Of a DNA stretch of 64,000 nt, positions 1 to 7,483 are shown in pieces. Position 1 is the stretch's first letter. Each line of letters opens with the position of its first letter. The DNA lies in NCBI RefSeq assembly GCF_026343115.1, contig NZ_JAPEMC010000001.1:4483501-4547500 (forward strand), written 5' to 3'. Below the pieces are notes generated by a model that worked only from the letters and a program-made list of their open reading frames with translations, searched no databases and was not told the origin of the DNA. The position numbers were made by a program, and so were the translations under genes. Origin of the DNA: Streptomyces sp. NBC_00102. GTDB taxonomy: Bacteria; Actinomycetota; Actinomycetes; Streptomycetales; Streptomycetaceae.

Positions 1-1253
1 GCGACCAGGTCGTAGAACTCGTGCGGTCCGTGCGGGTAGCGGTGGACGTACTTGCGGTCCCGGGTGCGGATCATGCGGACCGGGCCGTACTCGTCGTAGA
101 CGACGACCCGTTCACGGTCGGCACCGGCCGCGGTCTCCCCGCCCGCGGGGTCTGCGGAACCGTCCTCCGTGCCCGCCAGGATGTCCGCGAAGGAGCGGCC
201 CGGGAGGGCGGGGTCGTGGTGGTGGTCGATGCCGAGGTGTTCCACGAGCGTCGGCAGTACGTCGTACTGGGAGAGCAGCGCCTCGCTGTGCCGGCCCGCC
301 GGGATGCGGCCGGGCTGGGACATGAGGCAGGGGACGAGCACCGAGCTGTCGTACATGTTCTGCGGGAAGGTGCCGTTGCCCTTGCCCCAGATGCCGTGGT
401 GTCCGGCGTTGAAGCCGTTGTCGCTGGTGAATATCACCAGGGTGGATTCGGTGAGGCCGAGCGCGTCGAGCCGGTCGAGCACCCTGCCGATGGCGGCGTC
501 CATCGCGGTGGTGGCGGCGAAATAGCCAATCAATGCCTCGCGGGTGTCGCTCTCGCCGCCGACCGGAGCGCCGTTCTCGTCGACGGGCTGCCAGGGGTGC
601 GCGGGGCCCTGCGGGCAGCTGTCGAAGGCGCAGTCCTCGTACAACTCCGTGTACTCGGACGGGTGCTGGCCCTTCCACGGTTTGTGCGGGGCGGTGAAGT
701 GCAGGGAGAGATGGAAGGGCTCCGGGCGGTCGGACTCGGCGGTGAGGAACTCCCGCGCGTCGTCGGCGAGCGCGTCGGTGAGGTACGACGGCTCCTCGGT
801 GCGGACGCCGTCGCGGTAGAGCGGCGCGCCGTAGTACGGGCCGCCGCCGCTCTCGTGGGCGTACCAGTGCACGAACCCCTTGCGGGGGCGGTCGTTGGCG
901 CCCAGGTGCCACTTGCCGCTGAGGCCGAGGCGGTAGCCGGCGTCGGCGAAGACATCGGTGAAGAGGGTCCGGCCGGACAGGAAGTCGATGCCCGTCCGGC
1001 CCGCGTGATGGTACGAGAGCCAGTCGTGCACCCCGTGCTGGGACGGCAGTTCGCCGGTGAAGAGTGAGGCGCGGGCCGGTGAGCAGACCGGGGAGGTGCA
1101 GAAGAAGCGACTGAAACGGACCCCGCGGTCCGCGAGCGCGTCCAGGTGCGGGGTGCGGATCTCGTCGTTGCCCGCGCAGCCCATGGCCCACGGCCCCTGG
1201 TCGTCCGAGAGGATCAGCAGGACGTTGGGGCGGTACGGGTCACGACTGGCCAT
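1..1253 (-). CDS. Sulfatase (type I, formylglycine-dependent), 3' end cut by window edge
   Basis: Hydrolyses sulfate esters, here probably from a polysaccharide or its oligosaccharides. The protein opens with NVLLILSDDQGPWAMG, whose paired Asp residues bind the metal in this family. The active-site signature C-S-P-A-R lies at residues 57-61, so Cys57 should be converted to formylglycine by a maturase encoded elsewhere. Further family landmarks are GKWHLG, FTAPHKPW and FTSDNGFNAGHHGIWGKG. About 417 codons are visible and the C-terminus lies beyond base 1. The ATG at 1251-1253 has an AGGA-type ribosome site just upstream. I see no clear signal peptide, so it may act in the cytoplasm on imported sulfated sugars. 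It is divergent from the sugar ABC genes and about 10 kb from the lyase gene on the other side of them, which suggests one pathway. The substrate is inferred. Confidence 0.93.
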   Translation of the reverse strand, partial: MASRDPYRPNVLLILSDDQGPWAMGCAGNDEIRTPHLDALADRGVRFSRFFCTSPVCSPARASLFTGELPSQHGVHDWLSYHHAGRTGIDFLSGRTLFTDVFADAGYRLGLSGKWHLGANDRPRKGFVHWYAHESGGGPYYGAPLYRDGVRTEEPSYLTDALADDAREFLTAESDRPEPFHLSLHFTAPHKPWKGQHPSEYTELYEDCAFDSCPQGPAHPWQPVDENGAPVGGESDTREALIGYFAATTAMDAAIGRVLDRLDALGLTESTLVIFTSDNGFNAGHHGIWGKGNGTFPQNMYDSSVLVPCLMSQPGRIPAGRHSEALLSQYDVLPTLVEHLGIDHHHDPALPGRSFADILAGTEDGSADPAGGETAAGADRERVVVYDEYGPVRMIRTRDRKYVHRYPHGPHEFYDLV

Positions 1254-1386
1254 GGGGAGTCCTCCTCGGGCGAACCGAACGGGAGTGGGGTGGGCCGCCC
1301 TGGAGCCGGGCGGTCCGTCGGGGGAGTGGGGCGGGCCGCGGGAGTCGGGCGGACCGCCCGGGAGCGGAACCGGCGGTGGAACCCGG

Positions 1387-1428
1387 CCGTCCGGTCGCTC
1401 CCGCCGTCCGGTCGCTCCCGCCGTCCGG
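1387..1428. repeat. 17-bp tandem repeat, about 2.5 copies
   Basis: The unit CCGTCCGGTCGCTCCCG occurs at 1387-1403 and 1404-1420, followed by eight bases of a third copy. It lies upstream of the sulfatase gene and has no obvious coding role. Confidence 0.8.
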
Positions 1429-1633
1429 GCGCCGGGGGTGGGTGCCTCGCCGGGGTGGGAGTCCCGCCGGGCTGTGCAGAGCGTGGGCTCTGATGGCCGG
1501 ATAAGTCAACTGTTTCAGGCGCATGAATTGCTGATGTCTTTGGGTCCGGTTCGACTCCTGCTTCCCTGCTCGTCACCCGCAATCACCTGCTATTCAGCCG
1601 TTCTTGGAGAGGGGCAGGCGCGGATCCCGTGAA

Positions 1634-1682
1634 ATTCATAGGTGATTCATTCGCTCTGTAAGCGATTGACCGCTCTATGAAT
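1634..1682. promoter_or_regulatory. Candidate operator: paired ATTCATAG/CTATGAAT with inner TCGCT/AGCGA
   Basis: A perfect inverted repeat ATTCATAG (1634-1641) / CTATGAAT (1675-1682) encloses a smaller one, TCGCT (1651-1655) / AGCGA (1661-1665). It ends 62 bp before the ABC binding-protein gene in an AT-richer stretch. The likely ligand is the GntR/LacI-hybrid regulator encoded three genes downstream. The sequence is seen directly; the regulator assignment is inferred. Confidence 0.45.
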
Positions 1683-1744
1683 GGCTGGAAATCATTGGGC
1701 CACTTCGCCAGCCCCGCCTCAGACCCCCGTCTCCGAGGAGAGCC

Positions 1745-3079
1745 ATGCCCACCGACCGATCCGCGCGCCTCTCGCGCCGCACCGTTCTCGTCGTCGCCCT
1801 GGCGGCGACCCTCGGCCTCACGGCATCCGCCTGTTCGTCCGGCGCCTCCTCGGCCGGCGGGGGCGGCGACTCGTTCACCTACTGGTCGATGTGGAAGCAG
1901 AACGAACCGCAGGCCAAGGTGGTCCAGGCGGCGATCGACACGTTCACCAAGGACACCGGCATCAAGGTCAGCGTCCAGTGGAAGGGCCGGCAGGTCGTCC
2001 AGCAGCTGGCGCCGACCCTGAACACCTCCAACGTCCCCGCCGACCTGGTCGACTCCGCGGACCGCTTCGCCTACGCGCAGCTCCAGGCCACCGGCCAGGC
2101 GCTCGACCTCACCTCGGTGCTCGACCAGGAGATACCCGGCGAGAGCGGCAACACCGTCGGCAGCGTCGTACCGGCCGCCTACCGCGACCTGAGCACGGAG
2201 AAGGGCGCCCTCTGGCAGATCCCCTACGAGGTGCTGACCACCCAGGTCTGGTACGACGGCAAGGCCCTGCCCGACGTGGCCGCCGAGCCGCCGGCCACCT
2301 GGGACGAGTTCACCGCCCTGCTCGCGGACCGGAAGAAGGCGCGCGGCGACGGACCCCTCGCGCTGGACTCCGACATCGCGGACTACTCCGCCTACTGGAC
2401 CTACTACGCCGTCCTGCGCGCCCTCGGCCCCGGCGCCTTCGGCAAGGCCGCCGCCGACCCGACCGGGAAGGCCTTCGAGGCGCCGGAGTTCGTCGCCGCC
2501 CTGAAGCGGGTCCAGAACCTGGTCAAGGCCGGCGACTTCACCAGCGGCTACGACGGCTCCAAGTGGCCCGCGGTGCAGCAGAAATGGGCCAAGGGCAAGT
2601 CCGACTTCCTGCTGCTGGGCACCTTCGCGCCCAGCGAGACGTCGGAGTTCGCCTCGCCCGGCTTCAGCTACCGCTCGTTCCCCGTGCCGGCCGTGAACAC
2701 GGACGGCGGGAAGCAGGCGCAGGACATCTCGCTCATCGGCTTCTCCATCCCGAAGAAGGCGAAGAACACCACCGCCGCCAGTAAGTTCATCGCCTACTTC
2801 CTCGCCAAGCAGCAGCTCTCCGGCATCTCCACCGAGGCCAAGAACATCACCCCGCGCGCGGACATCCCCGCCCCGGCCGAACTCGCCGACGCGCAGAAGG
2901 CCCTGACCTCCGGCACGCCCGTGAAGACGCTCGACGGGGTGAAGGAGACCGCCGCCGAGTGGTACACCAAGGTCTTCCAGCCGCTCAACACCAGCTTCAT
3001 CACGGGCAAGCTGAGCGCCGAGTCGTTCGCCGGAAAGCTCAAGTCCGGCACCGCGGACTACTGGAAGAACGCCTCATGA
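1745..3079 (+). CDS. Sugar ABC transporter substrate-binding lipoprotein (family 1)
   Basis: Extracellular sugar- or oligosaccharide-binding lipoprotein that delivers its ligand to the two permeases encoded next. The N-terminus has SRRTVLVVALAATLGLTAS then Cys, a lipobox (TASAC) preceded by twin arginines, so Tat export is possible. The mature part carries the family-1 fold: SFTYWSMWKQNE opening, a hinge region, and a conserved FIAYFLA segment near the end. At 444 residues it has normal length. The ATG at 1745 follows GAGGAG. Its stop overlaps the permease start as ATGA, showing translational coupling. No ATPase gene is present in the operon, as is usual for Streptomyces importers that share an MsiK-type ATPase. 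The ligand is unknown; neighbours suggest a uronic-acid oligosaccharide. Confidence 0.92.
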   Translation: MPTDRSARLSRRTVLVVALAATLGLTASACSSGASSAGGGGDSFTYWSMWKQNEPQAKVVQAAIDTFTKDTGIKVSVQWKGRQVVQQLAPTLNTSNVPADLVDSADRFAYAQLQATGQALDLTSVLDQEIPGESGNTVGSVVPAAYRDLSTEKGALWQIPYEVLTTQVWYDGKALPDVAAEPPATWDEFTALLADRKKARGDGPLALDSDIADYSAYWTYYAVLRALGPGAFGKAAADPTGKAFEAPEFVAALKRVQNLVKAGDFTSGYDGSKWPAVQQKWAKGKSDFLLLGTFAPSETSEFASPGFSYRSFPVPAVNTDGGKQAQDISLIGFSIPKKAKNTTAASKFIAYFLAKQQLSGISTEAKNITPRADIPAPAELADAQKALTSGTPVKTLDGVKETAAEWYTKVFQPLNTSFITGKLSAESFAGKLKSGTADYWKNAS

Positions 3080-4071
3080 CGGCCACCGGCCTGGCAGTGG
3101 CCGAGACGACGGCCCCCGGCGCGACCGGTGGAACGCGCACCGGGAAGAAGCCGCCCGCCGCCCGCACGGCAGCCCCCCGCCCCAGCCCGCTCGCCGCCCG
3201 GCGTCGCAAGCTCTTCTGGCCTCTCCTCGCGCCGGCCGTCCTCGTCTACGTCGTCTTCTTCGCCGGTCCGTCGCTCTACACGGTGTGGCTCAGCTTCAAC
3301 AAGTGGGGCGGCGCCGGCCCCATGAGCTTCGTCGGGATCGACAACTACCGCCGCCTGCTCGACGATCCGACCTTCCAGCAGTCCTTCACCAACACCCTGT
3401 GGATCATTCTGGGCGTCGGCGGACTGACCTTCCTGGTCTCCTTCGGGCTGACGATGGTGCTGCGGGACATGAAGGGCCGCAAGGCCGCCCGTTCCATCCT
3501 CTTCTTCCCCAACATCGTGCCCAGCGTGGTCCTGTCGATCCTCTGGGGCTTCCTCTTCCAGCACGACGGACTCGCCGACGCGCTCGTGGGCGCGCTGGGC
3601 ATGGAGCACCCGCCGAACTGGCTCGGCCAGAGCAATATCTTTCGGGTCATCATGGTCGGCCTGGTCTGGACGTCCACCGGCTTCTACACCACCATCCTGA
3701 TGGCCGCCGTGGACCAGATCCCGCCGGAACTGTACGAGGACTGCGAGCTGGCCGGCGCCAACGCGCTGCAGAAGTTCCGCCATGTGACCCTGCCCCTGAT
3801 GTGGGAGGTCGTCGGGGTCTGCGCGGTGCTGTGGACCATCAGCGCCGTCAAGGTCTTCGAGTTCATCTACGCCTTCGCCGGTGCGGCCGGACAGATGCCC
3901 GACGCCGGGGTGTGGAACACCGCGCTCTACACCTACGGGGAGGCCTTCGCCTCCGGTGGCGTGCCCCGCTACGGCTCCGCCGCGGCGAGCGCCGTCGTGA
4001 TGGTGACCCTGGTCGGCGTGCTCGTCGTCCTGATCCGCCGCGTCATGCGGCGGGACACCGTGCAGTTCTGA
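3076..4071 (+). CDS. Sugar ABC transporter permease, MalF type
   Basis: First inner-membrane subunit of the sugar importer, 331 residues. After a polar Pro/Ala-rich cytoplasmic head (about residues 1-45) there are about six membrane spans, beginning with LFWPLLAPAVLVYVVFFAGPS. The EAA loop that contacts the ATPase is visible as ELYEDCELAGANALQKFRHV followed by TLPLM. The ATG at 3076 overlaps the binding-protein stop by four bases, which fixes the start. A 110-bp gap separates it from the second permease. Confidence 0.92.
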   Translation: MTATGLAVAETTAPGATGGTRTGKKPPAARTAAPRPSPLAARRRKLFWPLLAPAVLVYVVFFAGPSLYTVWLSFNKWGGAGPMSFVGIDNYRRLLDDPTFQQSFTNTLWIILGVGGLTFLVSFGLTMVLRDMKGRKAARSILFFPNIVPSVVLSILWGFLFQHDGLADALVGALGMEHPPNWLGQSNIFRVIMVGLVWTSTGFYTTILMAAVDQIPPELYEDCELAGANALQKFRHVTLPLMWEVVGVCAVLWTISAVKVFEFIYAFAGAAGQMPDAGVWNTALYTYGEAFASGGVPRYGSAAASAVVMVTLVGVLVVLIRRVMRRDTVQF

Positions 4072-4181
4072 CCGCACCACGCCCGATCCGCCGGAGCGCG
4101 ACGCCCACCGGGGCGCCCCGCGCGCCCCCGGAACACCCCGAGAAGCCCGCGCACAGACCCACCACAGGAGGCCCCGCCGCC

Positions 4182-5063
4182 ATGGCCGTCACCACGTCCG
4201 GTCGTCCCCCCGGCCGCCTCGCCCGCACGAGGAGCCGGCTCACCACCACCCAGGTCCTCGGCGTCCCGCTGGTCTGGATCGTCGCCGGCTTCAACATCCT
4301 CACCGGGCTGTGGCTGCTGCTCTCCTCGCTGAAGAGCGGCGACGAGATCTTCAGCTCGCCGTGGCATCTGCCGGGTGCCCTGCACTGGGACAACTACTCC
4401 CGGGCCTGGAGCGAGGGGAACTTCGGGGTGGCGGCGGTCAACACCGTCGTCGTGGTGGGCGGCACCGCCGTGATCACCCTCGTGTTCGCCGCACCCGCCG
4501 CCTACGTCCTCAGCCGGGTCACCACCCGGTTCAACGGCGGCTTCGTCCTCTTCTTCGCCCTCGGCCTCGGCATCCCGGCCCAGGTCGTGATGCTGCCGCT
4601 CTTCGTCGTCATGAACAAACTGCTCCTCGTGGACAGCCTGTTCGGTCTGATCGTGGTCTACGTGGCGACCTCGCTGCCCTTCGCCGTCTTCTTCCTCACC
4701 GGCTTCTTCTCGACCCTGCCGGTCGAGCTGGAGGAGGCCGCCGCGCTGGACGGGGCATCCGCCTTCCGTACGTTCTGGCAGGTCATGCTGCCGCTGGCGC
4801 GCGGCGGCCTGGTCACCGTGCTGATCCTCAACGTCATCCAGCACTGGGGGGAGACCGTGTTCGCCCTCGTCTTCATCCAGAACACCGACCACCAGACGCT
4901 CTCCCTGGCGCTCCTCGGGTTCCTCCAGCAGATGCAGTACAACGGCGCAGACTGGGGCGGCCTGTTCGCGGGCGTGGCCGTGGTCGTGCTCCCGGTCCTC
5001 GCCTGCTACGTATGGCTGGGCCGCCGGATCATCGAAGGCATGACCGTCGGCTCCGTCAAGTGA
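4182..5063 (+). CDS. Sugar ABC transporter permease, MalG type
   Basis: Second membrane subunit of the importer, 293 residues, with six predicted spans starting at VLGVPLVWIVAGFNILTGLWL. The EAA loop reads ELEEAAALDGASAFRTFWQV then MLPL. The ATG at 4182 follows a strong ACAGGAGG ribosome site. It would pair with the MalF-type subunit to form the channel; the energising ATPase must come from another locus. The next gene, a regulator, starts 17 bases after the stop. Confidence 0.92.
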   Translation: MAVTTSGRPPGRLARTRSRLTTTQVLGVPLVWIVAGFNILTGLWLLLSSLKSGDEIFSSPWHLPGALHWDNYSRAWSEGNFGVAAVNTVVVVGGTAVITLVFAAPAAYVLSRVTTRFNGGFVLFFALGLGIPAQVVMLPLFVVMNKLLLVDSLFGLIVVYVATSLPFAVFFLTGFFSTLPVELEEAAALDGASAFRTFWQVMLPLARGGLVTVLILNVIQHWGETVFALVFIQNTDHQTLSLALLGFLQQMQYNGADWGGLFAGVAVVVLPVLACYVWLGRRIIEGMTVGSVK

Positions 5064-5080
5064 TCTGCGAGGGAGACGAC

Positions 5081-6310
5081 ATGGCCGACAACATGCCCGC
5101 CGACGGGGCCCGCGAGACGCCCGGCCCCAGGGTCGTCGCGGCAGGACCCAAGGATCTCAAGTTCCGGCTGCTCGCGCAGGAGTTGCGACAGCAGGTGCGC
5201 GACGGGATCTGGCCGGTCGGTGGTCGGCTGCCCACCGAGAAGCAACTCGCCCTCGGCAGCGGCTCGTCGGTCTCCACCGTACGGCGCGCGGTGGACGAAC
5301 TGATCGCCGAGGGGCTCGTCGTACGGAGACAGGGCTCGGGCACCTTCGTGCTGGCACCCGACGCACCCCGCGCCGCCCGCGCGCTCATCGGCGTACTCGT
5401 CCCCGACACCACCTTCTACTACCCGCAGGTCCTCCAGGGCATCGAGGAGGGGCTCTCCGCCGCCGGCGCCCGCCTGCTGCTCACCTGCTCCGGTTACGAC
5501 CAGGAGCGCGAGGCCAGGGACGTGGCCGACCTGCTCGACGGGGGCGCGGACGGGCTGCTGCTCGTCCCCACCTTCAACGGCCCCGACCACCGGGCGGGTT
5601 ACCTGGAGCGGATCGCCGCCCTGCCGGTCCCGGTCGTCCTGATCGAGCGGCGCGGCACCTCGCTCGGCGACACCAGTGAGTACGTCTGCACCCACCACGA
5701 GGCCGGCGCCTACGACGCCGTACGGCACCTCGCCGGGCTCGGCCACCGCTCCATCGGCCTGGTGCTGCGCGCCCCCGCCCCGACCGCCCCGCCACTGATC
5801 GAGGGCTACCGCCAGGCGGCGGCCGAACTCGGCTGCCGTACGACGGAGTTCGAGGCGACCCGGCAGGAGTGGAGCCCGGCCACCGCGGACCGCGCCCTCG
5901 CCGCGCTCCGGGCGGGCGGCGCCACCGCCGCCGTCTGCTTCGGCGACCGGCAGGCCGCACTCCTGGAGGGCGCAGCCCGCCGGGCCGGGCTCACCGTCCC
6001 CGACGACCTCGCCCTCGTCGCCTACGACGACGAGATCGCCGACCTCGCCGACATCCCGCTCACCGCGGTGGCACCCCCCAAGCACCTGCTGGGCCGTACC
6101 GCCGCCGAGACACTGCTGCGGCGGCTGCGCGAACCCGGATCGGCCCGCCACCGCATCCTGCTGCGCCCCAGCATCACCATCCGCCAGTCCTGCGGAGCCA
6201 GGCCGCCCGCCGGACCGGGAGCGCCCACCACGGTCGTACCCACCGCGGCCCCCGGCCCGGCGAAGACCCCCTCCACCCCCTCACCCAAGCAACGGGAGAT
6301 CACCTCGTGA
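5081..6310 (+). CDS. GntR-type DNA-binding domain fused to LacI-type sugar sensor
   Basis: Probable local transcriptional regulator, 409 residues. A GntR-type winged helix (about residues 27-92) contains ELRQQVRDGIWPVGGRLPTE and SVSTVRRAVDELIAEGLVVR with the wing QGSGTFVL. The rest (about 105-375) is a LacI/periplasmic-binding-type sensor: IGVLVPDTTFYYPQVLQGIE opens it and LALVAYDDEIADLADIPLTAV lies near the end. Hybrids of this type usually bind a sugar or phosphosugar inducer. The ATG at 5081 has GAGGGAG upstream. The gene lies inside the operon it probably controls and overlaps the next gene as GTGA. The inverted repeat upstream of the binding-protein gene is the best operator candidate. 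The effector is unknown. Confidence 0.9.
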   Translation: MADNMPADGARETPGPRVVAAGPKDLKFRLLAQELRQQVRDGIWPVGGRLPTEKQLALGSGSSVSTVRRAVDELIAEGLVVRRQGSGTFVLAPDAPRAARALIGVLVPDTTFYYPQVLQGIEEGLSAAGARLLLTCSGYDQEREARDVADLLDGGADGLLLVPTFNGPDHRAGYLERIAALPVPVVLIERRGTSLGDTSEYVCTHHEAGAYDAVRHLAGLGHRSIGLVLRAPAPTAPPLIEGYRQAAAELGCRTTEFEATRQEWSPATADRALAALRAGGATAAVCFGDRQAALLEGAARRAGLTVPDDLALVAYDDEIADLADIPLTAVAPPKHLLGRTAAETLLRRLREPGSARHRILLRPSITIRQSCGARPPAGPGAPTTVVPTAAPGPAKTPSTPSPKQREITS

Positions 6311-7335
6311 CGGACATACGGCTCGGTCTGATCGGCGCCGGAGCGGTCGGCGTCCTGCACGCACAGGCCGCCGGGACCACCTCCGGGGTGCGCGTCACCG
6401 CCGTCTGCGACCTCGTGGAAGCGACCGCGCGCGGGGTCGCCGAGCCCCTGGGCGCCGCCGTTTTCGCCGACCACCGCGCGCTGATCGCCTCCGGCACCGT
6501 CGACGCCGTCGTGGTCAACACCCCGCACGCCCTGCACACCGCGATCGTGACCGACAGCGCGGCGGCCGGTCTGCACGTCCTGGTCGAGAAGCCGATGGCC
6601 ACCAACTCCGCCGAGTGCACGGTCATGGAACGGGCTTGCGCGGACGCCGGAGTGGTGCTCTTCGTGGGGCACATCCAGCACTTCCTGCCGCCGATGGTGG
6701 CGGCCCGCGCGGCGCTCGACGCGGACGCCATCGGCGAACTCCTCGCCGTCAGCGACTGGCGCTCCACCGACTACCGCCCGGGCAGCCGCCCCGACTGGTT
6801 CTTCGACCCGGCCGTCTCCGGTGGCGGCGTCTTCGTCAACATCGGTACGCACTGTGTGGACCGGCTCGTCTGGCTGGCCGGCCGCCGGGTCCGCGCGGTC
6901 AGCGCCAACGCCGTGCACCGGGCCGGTGCGCTCCCCGGCATCGAGACCGACATGATGGCCCGGCTGGAACTGGAAGGCGGCCTCGTCGGGCACATCGGGG
7001 TCACCAGCACCGGGCTGCCCTCCCGCGACGAGCTGATGCTGATCGGCGAGCGCGGCGCGATCCGGGTGGCGCGCGGCTCCGGCGCAACCCTGCACACCGA
7101 GCACGTGCCCGGCGCCACCCCCACCGTGCTCGCCGCCGAGTCCCCCCAGGACGTGCCCCGGGCCTTCGCCGCGCAGCTCGCCGCGTTCGGATCGGCGGTA
7201 CGCGGCGAGCGCGCGCCGGCCGTCACCGCGGACCACGGGCGGCACGTCATCGAGGTCATCGAGGCGGTCTACCGCTCCAGCGCCACCGGCGCCCGCGTCG
7301 AAACCCCGGCCCCGGTCGGCGCCCCCGCCGCCTGA
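6307..7335 (+). CDS. Gfo/Idh/MocA family NAD(P)-dependent sugar oxidoreductase
   Basis: Cytoplasmic sugar dehydrogenase of 342 residues. The Rossmann fold opens with IRLGLIGAGAVGVLHAQAAG, and the family EKP signature is in HVLVEKPMATNSAE. The C-terminal domain carries GGGVFVNIGTHCVDRLVWLAG, whose conserved His is typically catalytic. The GTG start at 6307 overlaps the regulator stop by four bases. It probably oxidises or epimerises a sugar released from the imported oligosaccharide. The exact substrate cannot be read from sequence, because the family includes inositol, glucose, rhamnose and uronate enzymes as well as glycosidases. Confidence 0.9.
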   Translation: MTDIRLGLIGAGAVGVLHAQAAGTTSGVRVTAVCDLVEATARGVAEPLGAAVFADHRALIASGTVDAVVVNTPHALHTAIVTDSAAAGLHVLVEKPMATNSAECTVMERACADAGVVLFVGHIQHFLPPMVAARAALDADAIGELLAVSDWRSTDYRPGSRPDWFFDPAVSGGGVFVNIGTHCVDRLVWLAGRRVRAVSANAVHRAGALPGIETDMMARLELEGGLVGHIGVTSTGLPSRDELMLIGERGAIRVARGSGATLHTEHVPGATPTVLAAESPQDVPRAFAAQLAAFGSAVRGERAPAVTADHGRHVIEVIEAVYRSSATGARVETPAPVGAPAA

Positions 7336-7358
7336 CCCGCCCGCCCCCGTAGCCGTAC

Positions 7359-7445
7359 CACCAGCACCGCCGGCACGGAAAGAGCAGCACCAGCACCACC
7401 GGCACGGAAAGAGCCGCACCAGCACCACCGGAACGGACAGCATCA
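7359..7445. repeat. 29-bp tandem repeat, three copies
   Basis: Three near-identical 29-bp units (7359-7387, 7388-7416, 7417-7445), each beginning CACCAGCACC and carrying a GGAACGGA or GGCACGGA core. They fill the gap between the oxidoreductase and the lyase and end 38 bp before the lyase start. The A-rich GGAAAGAG segments could affect mRNA structure or a local ribosome site, but nothing proves function. Confidence 0.85.
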
Positions 7446-7483
7446 CCGCACTTGTGGAAGCTCCGCCCCCCGAGGAGGATTCA

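Larger units (their letters stand above)
1254..1744. other. Intergenic region between divergent sulfatase and sugar ABC operon
   Basis: This 491-bp divergent region shows no convincing gene. The half near the sulfatase is very GC-rich and holds a 17-bp tandem repeat. The half near the ABC operon is relatively AT-rich and holds four copies of ATTCAT/ATGAAT (1523-1528, 1634-1639, 1645-1650, 1677-1682), two of them forming a perfect 8-bp inverted repeat. Promoters for both directions must lie here, but I could not assign -35/-10 pairs with confidence. Confidence 0.6.
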
